Assembly: GCA_963843565.1 (NCBI GenBank)
Contig: CAWJKY010000003.1
Location: 1,364,001-1,428,000 of the forward strand
DNA from: DASZQY01 sp963843565
GTDB lineage: Bacteria; Pseudomonadota; Alphaproteobacteria; Rhizobiales; Kaistiaceae
Length of the DNA: 64,000 nt
Direction: 5' to 3'
The notes beneath the pieces were generated by a model that was given only the letters and a program-made list of their open reading frames with translations, had not been told where the DNA came from and ran no database searches. Of the stretch, positions 25,392 to 33,099 are shown piece after piece (positions within the stretch are counted from its first letter, which is position 1; the number at the start of each line of letters is the position of its first letter). A program made the position numbers and the translations under genes.

Positions 25392-25499
25392 ATGGATCGG
25401 ACCGCGACGAACGCTTTCGCCCGCCTCCCGATCCTCGTCACGGTCTCTTCCCATGCCTTCCGTCGTCACGCTGCACGCCGTCGCCCTCGCCTCGCCTGA
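25392..25499 (+). CDS. Possible 35-codon leader peptide before the ABC-F gene
   Basis: ATG 25392 follows AGGAGAGACCG, the best ribosome binding site in this gap. The peptide begins MDRTATNAFARLPILVTVSS and ends in an arginine-rich tail; it stops at 25499, 47 bases inside the ABC-F gene in another frame. Translation through it would cross the ABC-F start, as in attenuation leaders of some ABC-F resistance genes. Whether it is translated is unproven. Confidence 0.4.
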   Translation: MDRTATNAFARLPILVTVSSHAFRRHAARRRPRLA

Positions 25500-27045
25500 C
25501 GGCAAACCGCTTCTCGATAACATCGATCTCGCTTTCGGCTCCGACCGCGTCGGCCTCGTCGGCCGCAATGGCATCGGCAAATCGACGCTGCTCCGCCTGA
25601 TCGCTGGCGAGGCCGAGCCGGCCGCCGGTTCGGTCGAACGGTCGGGGCGCGTCGCGATGCTGCGCCAGTCGGTCCAGGTCGCGGATGGCGCCACGCTCGC
25701 CGATCTTGTCGGCGTGCGTCCGGCGCTGGCGCGGCTCAAACGGCTGGCGGAGGGGCGCGGTTCGATGGAGGACGCGGCGGCGGCCGACTGGACGCTGGAA
25801 GCGCGCCTGGAGGCGGCCCTCGCGGACGTCGGCATCGCGGACATCGCGATGGAGCGGCCCGCCGCGACGCTGAGCGGCGGGGAGCGCACGCGGGCGGCAC
25901 TTGCCGCGCTGCTGTTGCAGGAGCCCGACCTGATCCTGCTTGACGAACCGACCAATAATCTCGACCAGGACGGGCGAACGATCATTCGCGAGGTGCTCGC
26001 CGGCTGGAAGAAGGGCGCGGTGGTCGTCAGTCACGACCGGGCGCTGCTTCGCCGGGTGGACCGCATCGTGGAACTCACCACCCTCGGAGTGCGCAGCTAC
26101 GGCGGCAACTACGATCTCTACGCCGCCCGCAAGGCTGAGGAAGAGGCCGCCGCCGAGCGCAATCTCGACGTGGCCGGGCGCCAGGCAAAACGTATCGAGC
26201 GGCGCATCCAGACGGCGCGCGAACGGCAAACCAAACGCGCGTCGCGCGGCGAACGTAGCCGCGCCAGGGGCGACCAGCCCAAGATGTTTCTCGATGGCGA
26301 GCGCGAACGCAGCCAGCGGACGGCGGCGGGCGCCAGCCAGCTTGCCGAGCGCCAGCGCGCCGCGGCGGCCGAAGCGCTGGCCGAAGCCGAGGCGGCGGTT
26401 GAACGGATCCGGCGTCTGGCGGTCGCCCTGCCCGCGACCGGCCTTCCCGCCGGGCGAACGGTGCTGGCATTCCAGTCGGCAAGCTTCGCGCACCCCGGCG
26501 GCGCACCGGTGTTCTCAGACGTCGACTTCAGCATGACCGGGCCGGAGCGGGTCGCGCTGACCGGGCCGAACGGCGCCGGCAAGTCGACGTTCCTGAGGCT
26601 GGCAAGCGGCGCGGCGGAGCCCACGTCGGGACGGGTCTTGCGGCCGGTCGCCTCGGCGATCCTCGACCAGAGCGTGACGATGCTCGATCCGGCGCAGACA
26701 ATCCTGGAGAACTTCCTGCAGCTCGATCCGGCCGCGACCGTCAACGACGCCCACGCGATCCTGGCGCGCTTTCTGTTCCGCAATGTCGACGCGACCAAGA
26801 CGGTCGGCACCCTCTCCGGCGGCGAGATGTTGCGCGCCGGCCTCGCCTGCACGCTCGGCAATCACCCGCCGCCCCAGCTTCTCATGCTGGACGAGCCGAC
26901 GAACCACCTCGATCTCGACTCGATTGCCGCGATCGAGGCAGCCCTGAAGGACTTCGACGGCGCCGTGCTGGTTGCCAGCCACGACGAGGATTTCCTCGCC
27001 GCGATCGGCTGCCAGCGGCGCGTCGTCTTTCCGCTGAAGGACTAG
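25453..27045 (+). CDS. ABC-F family ATP-binding protein
   Basis: A 530-residue soluble protein with two ABC domains in tandem and no membrane part. Domain 1 has GRNGIGKSTLLRLIAGE, the signature LSGGERTRAALAALLL and LILLDEPTNNLDQ; domain 2 has GPNGAGKSTFLRL, LSGGEMLRAGLAC and LLMLDEPTNHLDL. The intervening linker (about residues 225-320) is highly charged, as in ABC-F factors that act on the ribosome's exit site or in antibiotic resistance. Housekeeping members (EttA, Uup) and resistance members cannot be told apart here. It overlaps the convergent pseudoazurin stop by four bases. Confidence 0.93.
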   Translation: MPSVVTLHAVALASPDGKPLLDNIDLAFGSDRVGLVGRNGIGKSTLLRLIAGEAEPAAGSVERSGRVAMLRQSVQVADGATLADLVGVRPALARLKRLAEGRGSMEDAAAADWTLEARLEAALADVGIADIAMERPAATLSGGERTRAALAALLLQEPDLILLDEPTNNLDQDGRTIIREVLAGWKKGAVVVSHDRALLRRVDRIVELTTLGVRSYGGNYDLYAARKAEEEAAAERNLDVAGRQAKRIERRIQTARERQTKRASRGERSRARGDQPKMFLDGERERSQRTAAGASQLAERQRAAAAEALAEAEAAVERIRRLAVALPATGLPAGRTVLAFQSASFAHPGGAPVFSDVDFSMTGPERVALTGPNGAGKSTFLRLASGAAEPTSGRVLRPVASAILDQSVTMLDPAQTILENFLQLDPAATVNDAHAILARFLFRNVDATKTVGTLSGGEMLRAGLACTLGNHPPPQLLMLDEPTNHLDLDSIAAIEAALKDFDGAVLVASHDEDFLAAIGCQRRVVFPLKD

Positions 27046-27482
27046 AGACCGCCGAGAAGCTCGGCGAACTTCGACTTGGCCTTGCCGATCTGCTTGATCT
27101 GCTTGACCGCGTCGAGATTGACCGGGTCGCCGACCACGACGACACCGACCATACCGAGCGCGTAGTGGGGCTTGCACTTGTAGCCATAGACGCCGGGCAC
27201 CGTGAAGGTGACCGTCAGGTCCTGGCTGATCTTGCCCTCGAAGGGCTCGGCGCCATCGGGGATCATGCCCTTGATCGACGCCACGTCGTGGCCTTTGTCG
27301 GCGGCGATAAAGTGGACGGTGTCGCCCGGCGCAATCGTCACGACCGGCGGATCGAACGCCATCGGGGTCCCGTCGGGGCCCTTGTTGAGCATCTTCACGT
27401 CGAACTCGGCGGCGCCCGCCGCGCCGGCGAGCAGGGCGAGGCCGACAACGGCGGCGGACAAGGCGATGGCAATTCTGGGCAT
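27042..27482 (-). CDS. Pseudoazurin
   Basis: A 146-residue periplasmic blue copper protein. Residues 1-24 are a signal peptide (LSAAVVGLALLAGAAGAAEF cleaved after GA-A). The mature part begins EFDVKMLNKGPDGTPMAFDPP, the pseudoazurin pattern, and contains the copper ligands: His in DKGHDVAS, and Cys-x2-His-x4-Met in YKCKPHYALGMVG. Pseudoazurin donates electrons to copper nitrite reductase, here encoded just upstream. A TTG-N8-CAA box lies 76 bp before the ATG. GGAG lies seven bases before the start. Confidence 0.95.
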   Translation of the reverse strand: MPRIAIALSAAVVGLALLAGAAGAAEFDVKMLNKGPDGTPMAFDPPVVTIAPGDTVHFIAADKGHDVASIKGMIPDGAEPFEGKISQDLTVTFTVPGVYGYKCKPHYALGMVGVVVVGDPVNLDAVKQIKQIGKAKSKFAELLGGL

Positions 27483-27551
27483 GACATTTCTCCGATAGCG
27501 AGGTTCGATTGTTGGTCGGGTGAAGATTTAGCGGAACGGTCGGGACGCTCT

Positions 27552-27565
27552 TTGTCTCGGCGCAA
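27552..27565. promoter_or_regulatory. Crp/Fnr-type operator (TTG-N8-CAA) before the pseudoazurin gene
   Basis: TTGTCTCGGCGCAA fits the TTG-N8-CAA half-site arrangement recognised by FNR, DNR and NnrR-type regulators. Its centre is 76.5 bp before the pseudoazurin ATG, matching the spacing of the boxes before nirK and the DUF1858 gene. Outside the TTG/CAA arms the inner bases are not palindromic. Confidence 0.5.
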
Positions 27566-27592
27566 GCTCACGGCATCTTTGCCGGGCCCCGG

Positions 27593-28465
27593 TCAGACGC
27601 CGGCGCCGGTGAACCGGCGAAGCAGCGCCGAGAGACGCTCGGCGATGGACACATCGCCGTCGCGCACCAGACGGATGCCGAGGTTGCTGGGTGGCGTGCC
27701 AACCGAACAGGCGCCGCCGCTCGGATCGCGGACGAAGTCGGTGATGTAGGTGCGGTGGGCGCCCTCGACGACGCGCACGCCGCAGCTCTCGTTCGCCCGC
27801 ATCGCGCCGGAGCCGGTCAGCGTGTGGCGCGCGAAGCAGGTCGAGGTCCAGTCCCAGATGTTTCCGGCGACATCGATCAGACCGCGTTCGTTGACCCCGT
27901 AGGTGCCGAACGGCTGCGGTTGCCCCGCGACGGCCCTTTCGGAGGCCGCCTGGCTCTCGTAGGTGGCGATCCAGCGCTTTGACGGATTGGACGGATCGCC
28001 GTCCTCGACCACGGTGTTGTCGTGAAACAGCGATGCCGCCGCGTAGGCCCACTCCTGATCCGTGGGCAGGCGGTAGCGATGGCCGGTCCGGGCGCTGAGC
28101 CACGCGGCATAGGCGGCCGCATCGTACCAGCTGACGCCAACCGCCGGGACGGAGGCGGCGTCGGGCCCCATCGGCGCGGCGGTCGGCTTGCAGGCCCCGG
28201 CGTCCACGCAGCGCTGATATTCGGCGCGGCTGACGTGGTTCTTCATGATGGCGACCGGCGCCTCGAAGGACACGGTGACGAGCGGCGGATTGACGGGAAC
28301 GCCGCCGTTCAGGAATTCACCCGCGACCCGATAATCGAACGACCTCGCCGGCAGGGTGACGAGTTCGGTGGGATCGTCGCCGGCCTGCGGCAGCAGCGCG
28401 CCGGCGACGGCAATGGTGGCGCCGGCAACGGCCGTGGCAGCGATGGTCTTCAGGGGAAATGACAT
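27593..28465 (-). CDS. nirV: NirV-like formylglycine-generating-enzyme domain protein
   Basis: A 290-residue exported protein with a signal peptide (about residues 1-26, ATAVAGATIAVAGALLP). The rest is an FGE/SUMF1 domain: VPAVGVSWYDAAAYAAWLS, YRLPTDQEWAYAAAS, GNIWDWTSTCFARH and the closing NLGIRLVRD. NirV accompanies nirK in many denitrifiers; its exact role is unknown and it probably does not make formylglycine, since it lies in the periplasm. It follows nirK by 50 bp and is likely co-transcribed with it. Confidence 0.88.
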   Translation of the reverse strand: MSFPLKTIAATAVAGATIAVAGALLPQAGDDPTELVTLPARSFDYRVAGEFLNGGVPVNPPLVTVSFEAPVAIMKNHVSRAEYQRCVDAGACKPTAAPMGPDAASVPAVGVSWYDAAAYAAWLSARTGHRYRLPTDQEWAYAAASLFHDNTVVEDGDPSNPSKRWIATYESQAASERAVAGQPQPFGTYGVNERGLIDVAGNIWDWTSTCFARHTLTGSGAMRANESCGVRVVEGAHRTYITDFVRDPSGGACSVGTPPSNLGIRLVRDGDVSIAERLSALLRRFTGAGV

Positions 28466-28515
28466 GGGTGCGGTCGGTCGCGGCGGCCCGAGAGGGCCGC
28501 CGCGACAGCTCCAGA

Positions 28516-29619
28516 TCAGCCGGAGATCGCAGCCGGCGCGCTCACCTGAGTCATGAGGTCGTCGTTCCAGTCGCCTTCGACCTTGAAGTGGGCGGTGGCG
28601 CCGAGTTCGGCGGCTTCGATCAGGTTGTGGTTGACGTAAGCGTAGATGCCCGGCTGGCGGAACGTGTAGAGCGCCGCGGCGGCGGAACCGCCGGGAATGA
28701 ACCAGGTTTCCAGTCCTTCCAGCGGCGGGTTGCCGAACTTGCCCATGTTCCAGACGTAATCGCCGTGCCCGCCGATCAGGTGCGGGCGGGTGTCGCGGTT
28801 GGCCTGGGAATGGACGATGAGGACGGTCTCGCCGACCTTGGCGGTCATGGCGTTGTCGCCGGTGAGCGAATTGACCTTGCCCTCGAAGACGACGTGCGAG
28901 GGGATGAGCTTGCGCATGACGTCGACGGTATCGGCGTAGGAGTCGCCGAGGCTGTCGAAGGTCCGGAACTTGCCCTTGTCGTCGCGCGGCACATAGAAGT
29001 CGCTCTCGCCGACGTAGAAGATCTTGTCGTAGGTGAGCGATTTGCCGTTGCGGTCCTTGAGGCCGTCGCGCGGCAGCACCATGATGGCGCCGTTCATGCC
29101 CGACACCACGTGCCACGGGATCATGCCGGGAGGCGCGCAGTGGTAGACGAACGTGCCGGGCCGGGTCGCCTTGAAGCGCAGCGTGGTCTGCTCGCCGGGG
29201 TAGATCAGCGTCAGCGCGCCGCCGCCGAGCCCGCCGGTGGAGGCGTGGAAGTCGATGTTGTGGGGCATCTCGTTGGTGTCGGGATTGACCAGGGTCAGCT
29301 CGACGTAGTCGCCCTCGTGGACGACCATGAGCGGGCCCGGCAGCCAGCCGTTGTAGGCCATCGACCACATCTTGGTGCCGTCGTCATCGATGACGATCTC
29401 CTGCTCGACGACGTGCATGGTGTACTGGATCACCCTCGGGACGGCGCTGGTGGCCTGTTCGTGGGCGTGGACGAGCGGCGGCTTGACGAGGTCGATCTTG
29501 ACGCGCTCGAGGCCGGCGACGTCAGCCGGAGCGGCGGCGGCAAGCACCGGCGCTCGGCTGGCGGCGGCAACGGCGGCGGTGAAAGTGGCGCCGATCAGCG
29601 CTTCGCGACGGGTTAGCAT
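28516..29619 (-). CDS. nirK: Copper-containing nitrite reductase
   Basis: A 367-residue periplasmic enzyme that reduces nitrite to nitric oxide. It begins MLTRREALIGATFTAAVAAA, a Tat-like signal (twin arginine RR, residues 4-5). Two cupredoxin domains follow. Type 1 copper ligands lie in YHCAPPGMIPWHVVSGMNG (Cys, His, Met), type 2 ligands in MPHNIDFHA and in the HLIGGHGDYVW region of domain 2. Start ATG 29619 fits the signal. A perfect TTTGCT-N4-AGCAAA box sits 73 bp upstream. Nitric oxide reductase genes were not seen in this window. Confidence 0.96.
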   Translation of the reverse strand: MLTRREALIGATFTAAVAAASRAPVLAAAAPADVAGLERVKIDLVKPPLVHAHEQATSAVPRVIQYTMHVVEQEIVIDDDGTKMWSMAYNGWLPGPLMVVHEGDYVELTLVNPDTNEMPHNIDFHASTGGLGGGALTLIYPGEQTTLRFKATRPGTFVYHCAPPGMIPWHVVSGMNGAIMVLPRDGLKDRNGKSLTYDKIFYVGESDFYVPRDDKGKFRTFDSLGDSYADTVDVMRKLIPSHVVFEGKVNSLTGDNAMTAKVGETVLIVHSQANRDTRPHLIGGHGDYVWNMGKFGNPPLEGLETWFIPGGSAAAALYTFRQPGIYAYVNHNLIEAAELGATAHFKVEGDWNDDLMTQVSAPAAISG

Positions 29620-29684
29620 GAATCTCGTCCTTTTCTCGGGGTCATTGGATGGGGCGGAATTGACCCGATCGGGCCGATTCCTTC

Positions 29685-29700
29685 TTTGCTGGCGAGCAAA
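29685..29700. promoter_or_regulatory. Crp/Fnr-type operator between nirK and its regulator gene
   Basis: TTTGCTGGCGAGCAAA is a perfect palindrome with six-base arms and contains TTG-N8-CAA. Its centre lies 73.5 bp before the nirK ATG and about 85 bp before the Crp/Fnr regulator's start on the other strand. It is the best of the three boxes in this island. Confidence 0.7.
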
Positions 29701-29777
29701 CTCAGGGCACAAAGTCCCCCCGCCGGACCGGACTTCCAGCCGGCGGCGCCCGCCGGGCCACGAAAACGACGGTGACG

Positions 29778-30488
29778 ATGCCTTCTTCCCTCGACCGCTC
29801 GCTGATTGCCGAATTCGAAGCCTTCCGCTCCATGTCGGCGGATGAGCTCGACGCGGTGATCGCGGTGGCGCAGCCGCGCCGCTTGCCGGAGGGAACGGCA
29901 GCGTTCGAACAGGGCCAGGCAGCGACCGAGTTCTTCGCCCTCCTCAACGGGCGCCTGAGGGTCGTGCAGACGACCCCCGAGGGCCAGCAGGTAGTGATCC
30001 GCCACATCAACGCCGGCCAGCTGTTCGGCCTCGGCAAGGCGATGAAGCGCCCGGACTACCCGGCCACCGCCGTGGCGGTGGTCGAGAGCCTGGCGCTAGC
30101 CTGGAACGACGTCCACTGGGAGGAGTTCATCTCTCTCAACGCCGGCTTCGCGATTACCGCGCTGCAGACCGTGGGCCAGCGCCTCCAGGACGCGCAGGAA
30201 CGCATCCGGGAACTGGCGACCGAGGAGGTCGAGCGGCGGATCGCGCGGGGCGTGCTGCGGCTGGTCAATCAGGCGGGGCGCAAGACCGACGCCGGCATCG
30301 AGATCGACTTCCCGGTGACCCGCGAGGACATCGCCAACATGAGCGCATCGACGCTCCACACGGTGAGCCGGACAATCGCCCGCTGGCAGCAGCTCGGGAT
30401 CGTCGCGTCGACGCGCAAGCACATCACGGTGCGGGACGCCCACCGCCTGGCGCTTCTGGCGGAAGGGCTCGATCCGGGGACGGGCTGA
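29778..30488 (+). CDS. Crp/Fnr family transcriptional regulator (NnrR/DNR-like)
   Basis: A 236-residue regulator: cyclic-nucleotide-type sensor barrel (about residues 12-130; GTAAFEQGQAATEFFALLNGR, HINAGQLFGLG), dimer helix, and a winged helix-turn-helix at about 170-225 with recognition segment SASTLHTVSRTIARWQQLG. There is no N-terminal cysteine cluster, so it is not an oxygen-sensing FNR; this fits the NnrR/DNR group that responds to nitric oxide. It diverges from nirK across a perfect operator and probably controls nirK, the pseudoazurin gene and the DUF1858 gene. ATG 29778 or GTG 29772 may be the start. Confidence 0.9.
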   Translation: MPSSLDRSLIAEFEAFRSMSADELDAVIAVAQPRRLPEGTAAFEQGQAATEFFALLNGRLRVVQTTPEGQQVVIRHINAGQLFGLGKAMKRPDYPATAVAVVESLALAWNDVHWEEFISLNAGFAITALQTVGQRLQDAQERIRELATEEVERRIARGVLRLVNQAGRKTDAGIEIDFPVTREDIANMSASTLHTVSRTIARWQQLGIVASTRKHITVRDAHRLALLAEGLDPGTG

Positions 30489-30657
30489 CCGCCGCGCCGA
30501 GGGCGGCGAGCAGCGGCTCGACCGCGATGCCGTGGGCGAGGCAGGCGTCGTCAAGGTCGTGAATGCGCGCCACCGGGCAGCCGACGCAGATCATCCGAAA
30601 ATCGAGGAAGACGCGAATCGTTTCCGGCCAGCGCCGCATGATGACATCCGGCGACAT
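30424..30657 (-). CDS. DUF1858 domain protein
   Basis: A 77-residue protein: MSPDVIMRRWPETIRVFLDF, then RMICVGCPVARIHDLDDACLAHGI, the DUF1858 pattern with the conserved C-V-G-C motif. Members are often found next to nitric-oxide and denitrification genes. The start at 30657 is preferred to 30690 because a TTG-N8-CAA box then lies 74.5 bp upstream, the same distance as for nirK and the pseudoazurin gene. Its last 65 bases overlap the convergent regulator gene. The proline-rich tail is probably disordered. Confidence 0.78.
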   Translation of the reverse strand: MSPDVIMRRWPETIRVFLDFRMICVGCPVARIHDLDDACLAHGIAVEPLLAALGAAVSPSPDRALPPEAPGGGRPAP

Positions 30658-30724
30658 GGAACGATCGGGGGCGGAAAGAGCCTCTGGCATTGGAGCAGGA
30701 TGGCAAGCGCGGCCGGGGCAGTCT

Positions 30725-30738
30725 TTGCGCCCGGACAA
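30725..30738. promoter_or_regulatory. Crp/Fnr-type operator (TTG-N8-CAA) before the DUF1858 gene
   Basis: TTGCGCCCGGACAA fits the same half-site arrangement as the boxes before nirK and the pseudoazurin gene. Its centre is 74.5 bp before ATG 30657. The outer bases are T and T, giving TTTG...CAAT. Confidence 0.5.
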
Positions 30739-30783
30739 TGAACGGGCACGTGCCATCGCGGCATTGGCACGGGCCGTCGCGCA

Positions 30784-30818
30784 TTGAAATTGGCATCAAT
30801 CGATGCTATTTTTGATGC
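30784..30818 (+). promoter_or_regulatory. vapBC promoter and overlapping operator
   Basis: TTGAAA (30784-30789) and TATTTT (30807-30812) are 17 bp apart, a good sigma-70 promoter. An inverted repeat GCATCAA (30793-30799) / TTGATGC (30812-30818) spans the spacer and the -10 box. This is where the VapB-VapC complex would be expected to bind for autorepression. Confidence 0.65.
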
Positions 30819-30835
30819 TCACGGGAGGCTTCGAC

Positions 30836-31033
30836 ATGCGCACGACAATCGCCCTCGACGACGAACTCGTCGCCAAGGCCCAGAAGTTCACCGGCATCAC
30901 GGAAAAGGCCGCCCTCGTGCGCCTCGCGCTGGAGCAACTGGTTCAGCGGGAAGCCGGCCGGCGTCTGGCGGCGCTGGGCGGCACGCAGCCCGATCTCAAG
31001 GACATCCCCCGCCGGCGCCCGGCGTCTCGATGA
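30836..31033 (+). CDS. vapB: VapB-type antitoxin
   Basis: A 65-residue ribbon-helix-helix antitoxin starting MRTTIALDDELVAKAQKFTG (ATG 30836, GGGAGG upstream), the VapB pattern with a positively charged first strand for DNA binding, followed by a helical part and a disordered, proline-arginine tail (DIPRRRPASR) that would wrap the toxin. It overlaps vapC by four bases (ATGA). The operator lies directly before it. Confidence 0.88.
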   Translation: MRTTIALDDELVAKAQKFTGITEKAALVRLALEQLVQREAGRRLAALGGTQPDLKDIPRRRPASR

Positions 31034-31398
31034 TTCTGGTCGACACGTCGATCTGGGTCGATCACTTTCGGGCGACGTTGCCTTCGCTGGTCGACTTGAT
31101 CGAGAACGAGCAGGTGCTGGTGCATCCTTTCGTCGTCGGCGAGCTTGCGCTTGGAAACCTGTCGCGGCGCGACGAGGTGCTGGCGCGGCTGCATGACATG
31201 CCCTCGGCGCCGGTCGCCGAAGACGACGAGGTGCTGGCCGCGATCGACGCGCACCGCCTCTTCGGCGCGGGCATCGGCTACGTGGACGCCCACCTGCTGG
31301 CGGCGGTGCGCCTGCGGCCCGGGACGACCCTTTGGACCCGCGACAAGAGCCTCAACGCCGTTGCCGAACGCCTCGCGCTCAACGCGGCGGTCCGATGA
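31030..31398 (+). CDS. vapC: VapC-type PIN-domain ribonuclease toxin
   Basis: A 122-residue PIN-domain toxin. Acidic residues for metal-dependent RNA cleavage are visible: Asp in MILVDTSIWVDHF, Glu in VVGELALGNL, and Asp in GYVDAHLLAA. The target is unknown (VapC proteins usually cut tRNA or rRNA). Its start overlaps vapB and its stop overlaps the start of mutY, both as ATGA, so the module is translationally joined to a DNA-repair gene. Confidence 0.9.
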   Translation: MILVDTSIWVDHFRATLPSLVDLIENEQVLVHPFVVGELALGNLSRRDEVLARLHDMPSAPVAEDDEVLAAIDAHRLFGAGIGYVDAHLLAAVRLRPGTTLWTRDKSLNAVAERLALNAAVR

Positions 31399-32474
31399 CT
31401 GACACCGCCCATCGCCTGCTTGCCTGGTACGACCGCCACGCGCGGACGCTGCCGTGGCGGGTGTCGCCCAAGGCACGGGCGCGCGGCGTGAAACCCGACC
31501 CCTACCGGGTGTGGCTCTCCGAAATCATGCTTCAGCAAACCACGGTCGCGGCGGTGAAGGGGTATTTCGAGGCGTTCGTCGCGCGCTGGCCAACGGTTGC
31601 CGACCTCGCCGCGGCACCGCGCGACGAGGTGATGAAGGCGTGGGCGGGGCTCGGCTACTACGCGCGGGCCCGAAATCTCAAGGCGTGCGCCGAAGCGGTG
31701 GCGCGCGATCACGACGGACGGTTTCCGGAAACGGCGGAAGGGCTCCGGGCCCTGCCGGGCATCGGCCCTTACACGGCGGCGGCGATCGCGGCGATCGCCT
31801 TCGACGCGCCGGCGCCGGTGGTCGACGGCAACATCGAGCGGGTGATCGCGCGGCTGTTCGCCATCGCCGATCCCCTGCCCGGCGCGAAGAAGGCAATCCG
31901 GGCAAGACAAGCGGAGCTGACACCGCAAACCCGCGCCGGCGACTACGCGCAAGGCATGATGGACCTCGGGGCGGCCATCTGTACGCCGAAGAAGCCGGCG
32001 TGCGTGCTCTGCCCCCTCTCCCCGACGTGCGCGGCGCGCGCGGCCGGACGCATGGAGGACTTCCCGGTGAAAACGGCCAAGATCGAGCGGCCGACGCGCC
32101 GTGGCGTGGCGTTCGTGGCGGTGCGCGCCGACGGGGCGGTTCTCCTTGGCCGGCGACCCGAGCGCGGGTTGCTCGGCGGCATGAGCGAGGTGCCGGGGAG
32201 CGACTGGTCGAGTCGCGCCAGAAGCTTGCAGCCATCAGCTCATGCGCCGATTCAGGCAAGCTGGACACGGGTGCCCGGGACGGTCGTCCATGTCTTCACC
32301 CACTTCCGGCTCGAGCTGACGGTCTACCGCGCCGACCTGCCGCGCGGCCGCCGGGCGCCGGCCGGTTTATGGTGGGCGGAAGCGGCGGCGCTTCCCGGCG
32401 AGGCGCTGCCCAGCGTCATGAAGAAAGCGATCGAGGCGGCGCTCCCGGGCGCCACGCGGAGGCAGGCAGCGTGA
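31395..32474 (+). CDS. mutY: A/G-specific adenine glycosylase
   Basis: A 359-residue base-excision repair enzyme removing adenine mispaired with 8-oxoguanine. It has the helix-hairpin-helix ALPGIGPYTAAAIAAIAF with catalytic Asp in PVVDGNIERVIAR, the iron-sulfur cluster cysteines in the C-x6-C-x2-C-x5-C arrangement (CTPKKPACVLCPLSPTC), and a C-terminal NUDIX-like domain (GAVLLGRRPERGLLGGM). Start ATG 31395 overlaps the vapC stop. In related genomes mutY usually stands next to the dciA-like gene; here it is about 10 kb away. Confidence 0.95.
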   Translation: MTDTAHRLLAWYDRHARTLPWRVSPKARARGVKPDPYRVWLSEIMLQQTTVAAVKGYFEAFVARWPTVADLAAAPRDEVMKAWAGLGYYARARNLKACAEAVARDHDGRFPETAEGLRALPGIGPYTAAAIAAIAFDAPAPVVDGNIERVIARLFAIADPLPGAKKAIRARQAELTPQTRAGDYAQGMMDLGAAICTPKKPACVLCPLSPTCAARAAGRMEDFPVKTAKIERPTRRGVAFVAVRADGAVLLGRRPERGLLGGMSEVPGSDWSSRARSLQPSAHAPIQASWTRVPGTVVHVFTHFRLELTVYRADLPRGRRAPAGLWWAEAAALPGEALPSVMKKAIEAALPGATRRQAA

Positions 32475-33082
32475 GTGATATTCGCCATATCGTGTTCGAT
32501 CTCGGGCAGGTGCTGATCCGCTGGGAACCGGAGACGCCGTATCTGGCGCTGATTCCCGACGCGGCGGAGCGGGCGCGCTTCTTCGCGGACATCTGCAATC
32601 AGGAATGGAACGCGGAGCAGGACCGCGGACGGCCATGGCGCGAGGCCGAGGACGCGCTGATCGCCGCCCACCCCGCCGAGGCCGACCTGATCCGCGCCTA
32701 CCGGGCCCGCTGGCACGCCATGGTCCCCGGCCAGCTCGACGCCAACGTCGCCATCGTCGAGGACCTGATCGACGCGCAGCACGACGTCACGGCACTCACC
32801 AACTGGGCGCCGGACACCTATCGCGAAACCGTCGAGCGTTTCCCGATCCTGTCGCGGTTTCGCGGGGTGACGGTCTCCGGCGATGTGCACCTGATCAAGC
32901 CGGACCCGGCGATTTTTCACCATCACGCGGAGACTTTCGGCCTCGAGCCGTCCGGCATCCTGTTCTTCGACGACAATCGCGCCAACGTGGAGGCGGCGCG
33001 GGCGCTCGGCTGGACGGCGGAGCAATACGTGTCGACCGATGCGCTGCGCTCGGACCTGCGCCGCTATGGCCTGATGGCCTGA
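32471..33082 (+). CDS. HAD family hydrolase (YihX-like)
   Basis: A 203-residue haloacid dehalogenase-fold phosphatase. The nucleophile motif FDLGQVLIRWEPE, the threonine motif TALTNWAPDTY, the lysine in LIKPDPAIFHHH and the acidic motif ILFFDDNRANVEAARALG are all present; the asparagine-containing cap is small as in YihX-type sugar-phosphate phosphatases. Substrate unknown. GTG 32471 overlaps the mutY stop as GTGA, so it is co-translated. Confidence 0.9.
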   Translation: MSDIRHIVFDLGQVLIRWEPETPYLALIPDAAERARFFADICNQEWNAEQDRGRPWREAEDALIAAHPAEADLIRAYRARWHAMVPGQLDANVAIVEDLIDAQHDVTALTNWAPDTYRETVERFPILSRFRGVTVSGDVHLIKPDPAIFHHHAETFGLEPSGILFFDDNRANVEAARALGWTAEQYVSTDALRSDLRRYGLMA

Positions 33083-33099
33083 CTCAGGGAGGAAGCGAC

